Shown piece by piece: positions 1 to 5,475 of a stretch of DNA of 7,891 bases (its first letter is position 1; every line of letters starts with the position of its first letter). The notes under the pieces were generated by a model. The model ran no database searches and was not told the DNA's origin. It was given only the letters and a program-made list of their open reading frames with translations. The stretch covers positions 1-7,891 of the forward strand of contig JAEYTN010000098.1 of the NCBI GenBank assembly GCA_023433985.1, in the 5' to 3' direction. The translations under genes were made by a program, and so were the position numbers. This DNA is from Pseudomonadota bacterium (GTDB lineage Bacteria > Pseudomonadota > Alphaproteobacteria > Rhizobiales > Devosiaceae).

Positions 1-396
1 CGATGGCCCCGGCACGATCGCGATGTGGCGTCTCAGGTCGGGCCGGATTTCGTGCAGCAGCTTGAGCCGGATCATTGTTTCGAAGCGTGGCGCGGCGTAG
101 ACCATGCGCCGGTCCAGCAGCGGGAAAGTCAGCGCCCGGACTTCGCCGAACCTCTCGATCTTCTCGATTGCCGGCCTGGCCTCGCCGTGCCGGGGAATTC
201 CTTCGAAGAACTCGAGCCCGGCCCAGTCTGCCGCCCGTTTCATCACCAGCGCATCGCCGACGCCGAACCGGTGCGCGCAATAGTCGAGCGGATCGACTTC
301 GAGTTCCAGCGCTGCTTCAAGATGCAGCAAGACCTGCGCGTCGGTTTGCACCAACTCGCCCAGTACTGCTTGCAGGAGTGCCCCCGCCTCCGACAT
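1..396 (-). CDS. Partial gene (N-terminus), possible GT2 glycosyltransferase with MshEN/GSPII_E-like domain
   Basis: An open frame on the minus strand starts at an ATG at 396-394 and stays open to the left edge, giving 132 residues with no stop. The protein begins MSEAGALLQAVLGELVQ. The frame carries alphaproteobacterial-style codon use and AGGGA lies a few bases before the ATG. Residues 30-70 (LEVDPLDYCAHRFGVGDALV, then a stretch ending WAGLEFFEGIP) resemble the small MshEN/GSPII_E N-terminal fold, in which a residue after 'aGL' is usually F plus a hydrophobic. The following stretch near residues 90-128 (VYAAPRFETMIRLKLLHEI and HIAIVPGPS) resembles the linker seen in XagB-like glycosyltransferases that carry this N-terminal domain. 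The catalytic part lies outside the window, so the product is inferred from memory of this architecture. A type II/IV secretion ATPase or an unrelated protein remains possible. That the frame is coding is much surer than the name. Confidence 0.5.
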   Translation of the reverse strand, partial: MSEAGALLQAVLGELVQTDAQVLLHLEAALELEVDPLDYCAHRFGVGDALVMKRAADWAGLEFFEGIPRHGEARPAIEKIERFGEVRALTFPLLDRRMVYAAPRFETMIRLKLLHEIRPDLRRHIAIVPGPS

Positions 397-557
397 CCGT
401 CCCTATAGCTAAAGTAAAGCATTTGTAGGAAATCGGCTTCTACTTAGCAGTCAGCAAGAAGCGGCGGTCAAGGCCTGCCTTGCCACTGGAGAATGGTCCC
501 GCCCCCTCGCCATCGGCAACGAATTCGGCGATAAGCCGGGCAAAGCCCGCCTTCGGG
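397..557. other. Divergent intergenic region with a short inverted repeat
   Basis: This 161-bp stretch separates the left-edge minus-strand gene from the solute-binding protein and must hold the start signals of both. Its left part (about 404-450) is clearly more AT-rich than its surroundings. It contains nested inverted repeats: GCTAAAGTA at 408-416 against TACTTAGC at 441-448 (one bulge), and inside them GTAGGAA at 425-431 against TTCTAC at 438-443 (one bulge). These could be an operator or a leader hairpin for the minus-strand gene. I could not assign convincing -35/-10 boxes. The right part (480-557) is open in frame with the solute-binding gene from a TTG at 480, but I treat it as untranslated because the signal peptide begins only at 558. 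Confidence 0.3.
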
Positions 558-1376
558 ATGCTCATGCGCGCCATCGCCCTCGCCGTAATGCTGTTGCTCG
601 CCAGCCCGTTCGCCGCTCTGGGGCAGGCGCTGCCCTATCATGTGGATCCGGGTGCCCGTGACGTCGTGCCGAACCTCGCCGCGGTGCCGGCCATCCGCTT
701 CCTCACCACGGCCGACTATCCGCCCTTCAACTTCCGCGACACCAATGGTGAGCTGGTCGGCTTCAACGTCGATCTCGCCCGCGCGCTCTGTGCCGAACTC
801 AAGATCGCATGCACGGTGCAGGCGTGGCCGTGGGAGCAGGCATCGAACGCCCTCGAGGACAAGCAGGGCGATGCCCTGATCGCTGGCCTCGCCATCACGC
901 CGGAAAACGGCGCGCGGTTCGATTTCTCGTCGATCTACCTGATGCTGCCGGGCCGCTTCGTCGCCCCGGTGGGCGCGGCTGCGAATTTCGATCCGCAGGC
1001 TCTGGCCGGCAAGAAAGTCGCCATCCGGACCGGCTCGACGCATGCCGAGTTCATGCGCCGCTATCTCCCGTCGGCGCAACTGGTCGAGTTCGACAGCGAG
1101 TTTGCCGCCCTCGACGCGGTCGAGAAGGGCGAAGTGGATGCCTTCTTCGGGGACGGCCTGCGCGCCTCCTTCTGGCTCAACACGCACATTGGCTGCTGCG
1201 ATTTCGCCGGCGAGCCGTACTTCCGTCCCGACCTGTTCGGCGAAGGCCTGGCCGTCGCGCTGCCCCCCGGGCACGATGCCGTACGCCAGGCAATCGACTA
1301 CGGCCTCACGCGTCTCAAGCGTTCCGGCGCCTACGACGAACTCTACCTGCGCTGGTTCCCGGTCTCGTTCTATTGA
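558..1376 (+). CDS. Periplasmic solute-binding protein, family 3 (SBP_bac_3), orphan
   Basis: A 272-residue exported protein of the bacterial extracellular solute-binding protein family 3, the polar amino acid type. From the ATG at 558 it opens with a typical Sec signal peptide: MLMR, a hydrophobic run to about residue 19, and a likely cleavage after LGQA (residue 24). The mature domain starts near residue 46 (IRFLTTADYPPFNF) and shows the family's early GELVGFNVDLA block at about 65-74, then the second lobe motif with KKVAIRTGSTH and, near the end, the ALPPGHDAVRQAIDYGL and YDELYLRWFP blocks. The frame is open upstream to a TTG at 480, but that would put 26 unstructured residues before the signal peptide. 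ATG at 564 is equally possible; neither has a strong Shine-Dalgarno sequence. No permease or ATPase gene lies nearby, so the ligand and partner are unknown; it may serve a transporter encoded elsewhere or a sensory role. The end overlaps the convergent terB-like gene by 7 bp. Confidence 0.85.
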   Translation: MLMRAIALAVMLLLASPFAALGQALPYHVDPGARDVVPNLAAVPAIRFLTTADYPPFNFRDTNGELVGFNVDLARALCAELKIACTVQAWPWEQASNALEDKQGDALIAGLAITPENGARFDFSSIYLMLPGRFVAPVGAAANFDPQALAGKKVAIRTGSTHAEFMRRYLPSAQLVEFDSEFAALDAVEKGEVDAFFGDGLRASFWLNTHIGCCDFAGEPYFRPDLFGEGLAVALPPGHDAVRQAIDYGLTRLKRSGAYDELYLRWFPVSFY

Positions 1377-1777
1377 AGCGAGCGCATCCGGGCCCGGGCA
1401 CTCGCCTCGATCGCACCGGTAACGAGGCTGCTGACCGCCAGCCGGTCTCGCACCATCTCGAGCAGCCGCAGCTCTTCCTGCGGCAACTGCACGTCGATCA
1501 CCGCGATTTCCACCGCCAAGGCATAGGTTGTGTCGTGCAGCCGCTCCGGAATCGCCGCCACCGCGTCGTCGAGCACGCCCTCGAAGCCCAGGGCGTTGGT
1601 CTTGTCCACGGCCTCGTTGGCGACGCGGCTCAACTGGTCCATGTCGTAATCCGCGAACACCGGCGAGCGCACCACCTGGTCGGCAATGGCGTCCAGCTCG
1701 TTCTGCGAGATCCCCTCATCCGACGAGGCGGTGACCACCATGATATGGATGAGCGCGCCCTGAACTGAGAGAGCCAT
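1370..1777 (-). CDS. TerB-like (tellurite resistance TerB family) protein
   Basis: A 135-residue, all-helical acidic protein of the TerB family (PF05099 type). It has the two-repeat layout of that family: an opening helix ALIHIMVVTASSDEGIS with acidic residues D20, E21 and E27, and a second related block near residues 84-105 (TYALAVEIAVIDVQLPQEEL), with D95, E101 and E102 at the matching places. In TerB these acidic positions bind metal. The usual glycine of the second 'ADG' is missing here, so the second site may be weakened. The ATG at 1777-1775 is preceded by AGAGGA at good spacing. No other ter genes (terC, terD, terZ) are nearby, so a role in tellurite resistance should not be assumed; such stand-alone TerB proteins are common in alphaproteobacteria and poorly understood. 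The stop codon lies inside the 3' end of the convergent solute-binding gene. Confidence 0.8.
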   Translation of the reverse strand: MALSVQGALIHIMVVTASSDEGISQNELDAIADQVVRSPVFADYDMDQLSRVANEAVDKTNALGFEGVLDDAVAAIPERLHDTTYALAVEIAVIDVQLPQEELRLLEMVRDRLAVSSLVTGAIEASARARMRSLQ

Positions 1778-1807
1778 GAAATCCTCTGGATGGCGGAAAG
1801 CTCCGCA

Positions 1808-1836
1808 TAACTAGGCAGCGCCACCCGGCTTGGCAA
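1808..1836 (-). promoter_or_regulatory. Candidate promoter of the terB-like gene
   Basis: On the minus strand, TTGCCA (1836-1831, five of six to the TTGACA consensus) lies 17 bp from TAGTTA (1813-1808), a weak -10 box. Transcription would begin about 25 bases before the ATG at 1777. The spacing is ideal but the -10 match is poor, so this is a suggestion. Confidence 0.35.
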
Positions 1837-1867
1837 GGGAACGCAGTCGCGCGCCCCCTTCGTTTGC

Positions 1868-1897
1868 TTGACGCAACCCGCCACGCTGGTGCATTGA
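1868..1897 (+). promoter_or_regulatory. Candidate promoter of lysS
   Basis: TTGACG at 1868-1873 matches the -35 consensus in five of six places; 18 bp further is CATTGA (1892-1897), a weak -10 box. It sits about 35 bp before the GTG start of the lysyl-tRNA synthetase gene, in the 153-bp divergent gap shared with the terB-like gene. Confidence 0.35.
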
Positions 1898-1930
1898 GCC
1901 GCATCCCCTTTCCCCGTCACTGAGGCAGCC

Positions 1931-3544
1931 GTGCCCGCGCCCCTCCCGACCCTCGATCCCGCTTTCTTCGATGCCGCGCAGACGGCCAAGGCCTGGCCCT
2001 TCGAGGAAGCGCGGAAACTGGTCGCGAGGGTCGAGAAGCGCGGCCTCACCGAAGTGCTGTTCGAAACCGGCTACGGCCCCTCGGGCCTGCCGCACATCGG
2101 CACCTTCGGCGAAGTGGCGCGCACCACCATGGTCCGCACCGCCTTCCGGCTGCTGACTCGCGACGAAATCCCCACGCGCCTCCTCTGCTTCTCCGACGAC
2201 ATGGACGGCATGCGGAAGATTCCGGAGAACGTGCCGGATCGCGCGGCCCTCGAGCCCTATGTGCAGATGCCGCTGACCGCCGTGCCGAACCCGTTTGGCG
2301 GCGAGCACAAGAGCTTCGGCGAGCACAACAACGCCATGCTCCGCCGCTTCCTCGACACCTTCGGCTTCAACTACGAGTTCGCGAGCGCCACCGAGTACTA
2401 CAAGTCCGGCCGCTTCGATGAGGTGCTGCTGCGCGCCGCCGAGCGCTACGACCAGATCATGGCCGTGATGCTTCCTTCCCTTGGTGAAGAACGTCAGGCG
2501 ACCTATTCGCCCTTCCTGCCCATCTCCCCCACCTCCGGACGCGTCCTCTACGTGCCGATGAAGGCGGTCGACGCCAGGGCCGGCACCGTCACCTTCGCCG
2601 ACGAGGATGGCACCGACGTCACCCTGCCGGTGACCGGCGGCCACGTGAAGCTGCAATGGAAGCCCGATTTCGGCATGCGCTGGGCCGCCCTCGGCGTCGA
2701 TTTCGAGATGTTCGGCAAGGATCACCAGACCAACCAGCACATCTACGACAAGATCTGCGCCATCCTTGGCGGCGTCCCGCCCGAGCACTACGTCTACGAG
2801 CTCTTCCTCGACGACCTGGGGCAGAAGATTTCGAAGTCGAAGGGCAACGGCCTCACCATCGACGAGTGGCTGACCTACGCCTCGACCGAGAGCCTCGCTC
2901 TCTACATGTTCCAGAAGCCCCGCGTCGCCAAGCGCCTGTATTTCGACGTCATCCCCCGCGCCGTCGACGAGTACTACCAGTACGTCGCGAGCTACAGCGG
3001 GCAGGACGCCAAGGCGGCGCTCGAAAACCCGGCCTTCCACATCCACTCGGGCAAGGTGCCGGTGATCGACATGCCGATCACCTTCGGCCTGCTGCTCAAC
3101 CTCGCCTCGGCCGCCAACGCGCACGACAAGTCGGCGCTGTGGAACTACATCTCGCGCCGCCTGCCCGGCGAAACGCCCACGACCAACCCCGAGCTCGACC
3201 GGCTCGCGGGCTACGCCGTGCGCTACTTCAATGACGAGGTGAAGCCCACCAAGACCTTCCGCGCCCCGACGGACAAGGAGCGCGCGGCCCTGCAGGACCT
3301 TGCCGCCCAGCTCCAGGGCAAGGACGCGTTCGACGCCAAGGAACTGCAGGACATCGTCTACGCCGTCGGCAACGCCCACGCCTTTGACCCCCTGCGCGAC
3401 TGGTTCGGCGCGATCTACCAGGTGCTGCTGGGAGCCGACCAGGGCCCGAGGTTCGGCTCGTTCATCGCCCTCTACGGCGTGGAAGAAACCCGCAAGCTCA
3501 TCGCCGACGCCCTGGCCGGAAAGCTGGTAAAGGACGCCGCCTGA
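1931..3544 (+). CDS. lysS: Lysine--tRNA ligase, class I
   Basis: Cytoplasmic enzyme of 537 residues that joins lysine to tRNA-Lys using ATP. It is the class I form, also called lysK, known from archaea, spirochaetes and alphaproteobacteria and unrelated in fold to the class II LysRS of most bacteria. The Rossmann catalytic domain shows the HIGH-type motif as PHIGTFGE at residues 54-61 and the KMSKS-type motif as KISKSKGN at 299-306. Between them are the family blocks [20 protein letters not shown] (about 243-262) and [12 protein letters not shown] (262-273). The C-terminal part from about 340 is the helical anticodon-binding region. Length is usual for the bacterial members. The start is GTG at 1931, with GAGG at 1922-1925 at proper spacing; the protein then begins [14 protein letters not shown]. 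It stands alone, divergent from the terB-like gene and convergent with the hydrolase gene. Confidence 0.96.
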   Translation: MPAPLPTLDPAFFDAAQTAKAWPFEEARKLVARVEKRGLTEVLFETGYGPSGLPHIGTFGEVARTTMVRTAFRLLTRDEIPTRLLCFSDDMDGMRKIPENVPDRAALEPYVQMPLTAVPNPFGGEHKSFGEHNNAMLRRFLDTFGFNYEFASATEYYKSGRFDEVLLRAAERYDQIMAVMLPSLGEERQATYSPFLPISPTSGRVLYVPMKAVDARAGTVTFADEDGTDVTLPVTGGHVKLQWKPDFGMRWAALGVDFEMFGKDHQTNQHIYDKICAILGGVPPEHYVYELFLDDLGQKISKSKGNGLTIDEWLTYASTESLALYMFQKPRVAKRLYFDVIPRAVDEYYQYVASYSGQDAKAALENPAFHIHSGKVPVIDMPITFGLLLNLASAANAHDKSALWNYISRRLPGETPTTNPELDRLAGYAVRYFNDEVKPTKTFRAPTDKERAALQDLAAQLQGKDAFDAKELQDIVYAVGNAHAFDPLRDWFGAIYQVLLGADQGPRFGSFIALYGVEETRKLIADALAGKLVKDAA

Positions 3545-3558
3545 TCCAAGGCCGGCCG

Positions 3559-3612
3559 CACCAACGTCCGGCCAGTCCCCTCGCCACCATGCGGCGAGAC
3601 TCGACGTTGGTG
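3559..3612. terminator. Long imperfect hairpin between convergent genes, possible bidirectional terminator
   Basis: CACCAACGTC at 3559-3568 is exactly complementary to GACGTTGGTG at 3603-3612, and inside it CTCGCC (3580-3585) pairs with GGCGAG (3593-3598) around a 7-base loop. The whole 54-bp structure starts 15 bp after the lysS stop. It lacks a T run on either strand, so it is not a classical intrinsic terminator, though it could stop or protect transcripts from both convergent genes. Confidence 0.4.
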
Positions 3613-3640
3613 CCGATGGGGCGCGAACGTCTCCGAGATC

Positions 3641-3691
3641 CCCCACCGCTTTAGCGGGAGAGGTGACCATGCGAAGCATGGTGGAGGGGGC
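3641..3691 (+). repeat. Two-hairpin GC-rich intergenic repeat, copy A
   Basis: The element has a first small hairpin, CCGCT (3646-3650) with AGCGG (3653-3657), then a GAGGTG linker, then a perfect 7-bp hairpin ACCATGC (3666-3672), loop GAA, GCATGGT (3676-3682), and ends in GGAGGGGGC. Two further copies with the same order lie at 6611-6661 (opposite orientation) and 6721-6772. It fills much of the gap between the ends of lysS and the hydrolase gene. It looks like the short palindromic intergenic repeats common in high-GC alphaproteobacteria; I know no assigned name. Confidence 0.65.
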
Positions 3692-3707
3692 GCCACACCG
3701 GCACTCC

Positions 3708-4310
3708 TCACCCCCTGAGAAACGCCACCGTCCGCTCGAACGCCACCCCTGCTGCGGCCGCATCGAACTCCGGCCGGTCCGCTTCGGCGAACCAGTGCGT
3801 CGTGCCCGCATACACCACTGCCTCGCTCGGCGGTGGCGCCGCTTGCAAGGCCCGGATCATCCCCTCCTGGTCGTCGGCGAACGGGTCGGTCTCGGCGAAA
3901 TGGCCGAGCACCGGCACCTTGCCCAGCTTCACCTCGCGATCGGCGTAGTACGTCACCAGCCGATGAAGCGGCAGCTGGTCCATTAGCCCCAGCAGCTGGA
4001 ATCCGCCGAACGAAAACCCTACGCCGCTCACTGGCCCATTCACCGCAGGGTTGGTGGCAAACGCTTCGAAATCGGTAGCGAGCCGGCCCGGCGCCGCCTC
4101 CCAGTGCTTTTCCAGCAACGCCTGGGCCGCATCCTGTTCGGTCACCACGTCCCCTTCGAACGCATCAGGCAGGCCCACCGTGAAGCCTCGATCCGCCAGT
4201 GCCCGGCCATACGCCATCACCGTCGCGTTTCGTCCCCACCAGGGATGGACGACGAACACCCCGGCACCCGAGCCCATCGCCGGCAGCAAGATCTCGAATC
4301 CCGAACGCAT
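3708..4310 (-). CDS. Dienelactone hydrolase family protein (serine-type alpha/beta hydrolase)
   Basis: A 200-residue cytoplasmic alpha/beta hydrolase of the dienelactone hydrolase family (PF01738 type). Seen in sequence: the oxyanion-side block VFVVHPWWGRNATVMAYGRA near residues 18-37; the nucleophile elbow GVGFSFGG at 96-103 with Ser100; a likely acid Asp142 in ETDPFADDQ; and His172 in GTTHWFAEADRP. True dienelactone hydrolase uses a cysteine at the elbow, so this is a serine variant and its substrate cannot be read from sequence; an ester or lactone is the family expectation. Length is a little short of the roughly 230-residue classical enzyme. The ATG at 4310-4308 has GGGGAGGA six bases upstream. 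The S24 regulator ends 21 bp before it on the same strand, so the two are probably co-transcribed with the regulator first. Confidence 0.85.
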   Translation of the reverse strand: MRSGFEILLPAMGSGAGVFVVHPWWGRNATVMAYGRALADRGFTVGLPDAFEGDVVTEQDAAQALLEKHWEAAPGRLATDFEAFATNPAVNGPVSGVGFSFGGFQLLGLMDQLPLHRLVTYYADREVKLGKVPVLGHFAETDPFADDQEGMIRALQAAPPPSEAVVYAGTTHWFAEADRPEFDAAAAGVAFERTVAFLRG

Positions 4311-4331
4311 CGGCTGTCCTCCCCGCGCTGT

Positions 4332-4976
4332 CTACTGGCTTGCCCAGACGATCCGGCCCATCCCCTCGATATCCTTGACTTCGATGGTCCTCGGCGGGTG
4401 CGCCGGGTTGAGCGAATGGAGCTCCACCGTCTTCGGCGTCTGCCGGTAGAGCACCTTCACCAGCACTTCGCCGCCCTTGGTCCGCACCACCACGCGGTCG
4501 CCCCGCCGCATCTGCGCCGTGGGCGAAACAACGACGATGTCGCCGTCACGGTAGAGCGGCAGCATGGAATCGCCGCTCACCTCCAGCCCATAGCTGCCAT
4601 CCTCGGCGCTCGCGGGCAGTTCCACCACGTCCCAGCCTTGCCCGGCGGGAAAACCGGCGGAATCGAAGAAGCCGCCCGAACCCGCCTGCGCCAGTCCGAG
4701 CAGCGGCACCACCGGCCGCGGGATATCCGGACCGCGCATCTGCACGAACGCGCCTCCCCCCGACAGGAACGCGTCGAAATTCTCCCCCGTCGCCTCCAGT
4801 ACCTTGGCGATGCTTTCGGTCGAAGGCCAGCGCTCGCGCCCGTCCTTGCTGATCCGCTTGGATTTGTTGAACGCCGTCGCATCGAGGCCCGCGATCCGCG
4901 CCAGGCCGGACGCGGAAAAGCCATGACGCTGCGCCAGCGCGTCTATCGCGTTCCAGATATCGGCATGCGAGACCAT
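4332..4976 (-). CDS. HTH + peptidase S24 (LexA/CI-like) transcriptional regulator
   Basis: A 214-residue repressor-type protein. Residues 1-70 form a small helical DNA-binding region of the lambda-repressor kind (ALAQRHGFSASGLARIAGL, then the probable recognition segment with FNKSKR and a family-typical WPSTESIAKVLEATG). Residues about 88-210 are the S24 domain found in LexA, UmuD and phage CI: the nucleophile is Ser137 in SGDSMLPLYRDGDIVVV, and the general-base lysine is Lys174 in GEVLVKVLYR. An Ala98-Gly99 bond in LAQAGSGGF lies at the position where LexA-like proteins cut themselves. All parts needed for self-cleavage therefore appear present, though RecA dependence is inference. The ATG at 4976-4974 has AGGA eight bases upstream. 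It is not LexA itself: the winged-helix DNA-binding domain is lacking. The hydrolase gene follows 21 bp later, and a palindrome overlaps its predicted promoter. Confidence 0.9.
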   Translation of the reverse strand: MVSHADIWNAIDALAQRHGFSASGLARIAGLDATAFNKSKRISKDGRERWPSTESIAKVLEATGENFDAFLSGGGAFVQMRGPDIPRPVVPLLGLAQAGSGGFFDSAGFPAGQGWDVVELPASAEDGSYGLEVSGDSMLPLYRDGDIVVVSPTAQMRRGDRVVVRTKGGEVLVKVLYRQTPKTVELHSLNPAHPPRTIEVKDIEGMGRIVWASQ

Positions 4977-5002
4977 TCGGGAGGTCCTGGCAGCGGGATG
5001 GA

Positions 5003-5019
5003 TTCCTCGGTGAGAGGAA
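5003..5019. promoter_or_regulatory. Palindrome, candidate operator of the S24 regulator
   Basis: TTCCTC (5003-5008), five bases, then GAGGAA (5014-5019) form an exact 6-bp dyad, the geometry expected for a dimeric HTH repressor. It begins at the downstream edge of the predicted minus-strand -10 box and covers the predicted transcription start, about 27 bp before the regulator's ATG. Binding there would block the regulator's own transcription. The link to the regulator is inference. Confidence 0.45.
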
Positions 5020-5047
5020 ATTTATCCTATCTACCGCTCCCGTTCAA
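5019..5047 (-). promoter_or_regulatory. Candidate promoter of the S24 regulator-hydrolase operon
   Basis: On the minus strand TTGAAC (5047-5042) and TAAATT (5024-5019) are separated by exactly 17 bp; each matches the sigma-70 consensus in four of six positions. The stretch is the most AT-rich in the neighbourhood. Transcription would start near 5012, inside the palindrome at 5003-5019. Confidence 0.5.
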
Positions 5048-5072
5048 ACCTGTAAAGTCGCGCCCCTGAAAC

Positions 5073-5101
5073 TTGTGATCGTGCCCCGCCTCCACTAGGT
5101 T
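5073..5101 (+). promoter_or_regulatory. Candidate promoter of the DUF952-pyrD operon
   Basis: TTGTGA (5073-5078), 17 bp, TAGGTT (5096-5101) give moderate -35 and -10 matches. The predicted start of transcription falls at or within a base or two of the ATG at 5110, which would make the message leaderless; this fits the absence of a good Shine-Dalgarno sequence there. Confidence 0.35.
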
Positions 5102-5109
5102 CGCGCGCC

Positions 5110-5475
5110 ATGGTGACCCCGATTTACAACCCCGATTTCATCTACAAGGTCGCAGGCCGCGACGTGTTCGAGGCGAGCCGCGCCGCCGGCCGCTTCCTCG
5201 GGCAGCCGGTCGACCATGCCGATGGCTATGTCCATTTTTCCACCGCCGAGCAGCTCGCTGAAACCATCCGCCTCTACTTCGCCGGCCTCGACGGGCAGGT
5301 GCTGTTCCAGGTGGCGGCCGCGCCGCTCGGCGCCGCGCTGCGCTGGGAAGCCTCGCGCAACGGCGCGCTGTTCCCGCACCTTTACGGCGACCTCCCGATG
5401 GATGCCGTTCTCGCGCTCGCGCATGTCGACGTACCTGCCGATGGCCGGCTGCAATTGCCGGATTGGGTGAAGTGA
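5110..5475 (+). CDS. DUF952 family protein
   Basis: A 121-residue small cytoplasmic protein of the DUF952 family (PF06108 type), whose biochemical role is unknown. It shows the family's landmarks in order: IYKVAGRDVFEASRAAGRF near residues 11-29, DGYVHFSTAEQLAETIRLYF near 39-58, LRWEASRNGALFPHLYGDLP near 77-96, and a short C-terminal strand. The conserved His42 in YVHFS, and the WE..R and FPHLYG blocks, mark a likely binding or catalytic pocket; the fold is thought to resemble ADP-ribosyltransferase-like small domains, which I state from memory and with caution. Its TGA stop overlaps the start of pyrD in the sequence GTGA (5472-5475), so translation of the two is probably coupled. Only a weak AGG lies before the ATG, and a GTG directly follows it. 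Confidence 0.88.
   Translation: MVTPIYNPDFIYKVAGRDVFEASRAAGRFLGQPVDHADGYVHFSTAEQLAETIRLYFAGLDGQVLFQVAAAPLGAALRWEASRNGALFPHLYGDLPMDAVLALAHVDVPADGRLQLPDWVK

Noticed and set aside
480..557. 26-residue N-terminal extension of the solute-binding protein from TTG at 480
   Set aside because: It would place a polar, Pro/Ser/Ala-rich segment before a normal signal peptide; ATG at 558 or 564 is more sensible.
468..1274. 268-residue antisense frame over the solute-binding gene
   Set aside because: Shadow of the plus-strand gene, which has a signal peptide and family motifs.
1370..1777. TerB-like gene as evidence of a tellurite-resistance or ter anti-phage locus
   Set aside because: No terC, terD, terZ or related genes are present; stand-alone TerB proteins are common.
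1811..3811. 666-residue open frame antisense to lysS
   Set aside because: Composition is dominated by G, R, V, E and A as expected from the complement of a GC-rich coding frame; no recognisable domain, and it covers the firmly identified lysS.
4332..4976. S24 regulator as a remnant of a prophage
   Set aside because: No phage genes, integrase or att-like repeats around it; the flanking genes are chromosomal housekeeping genes.
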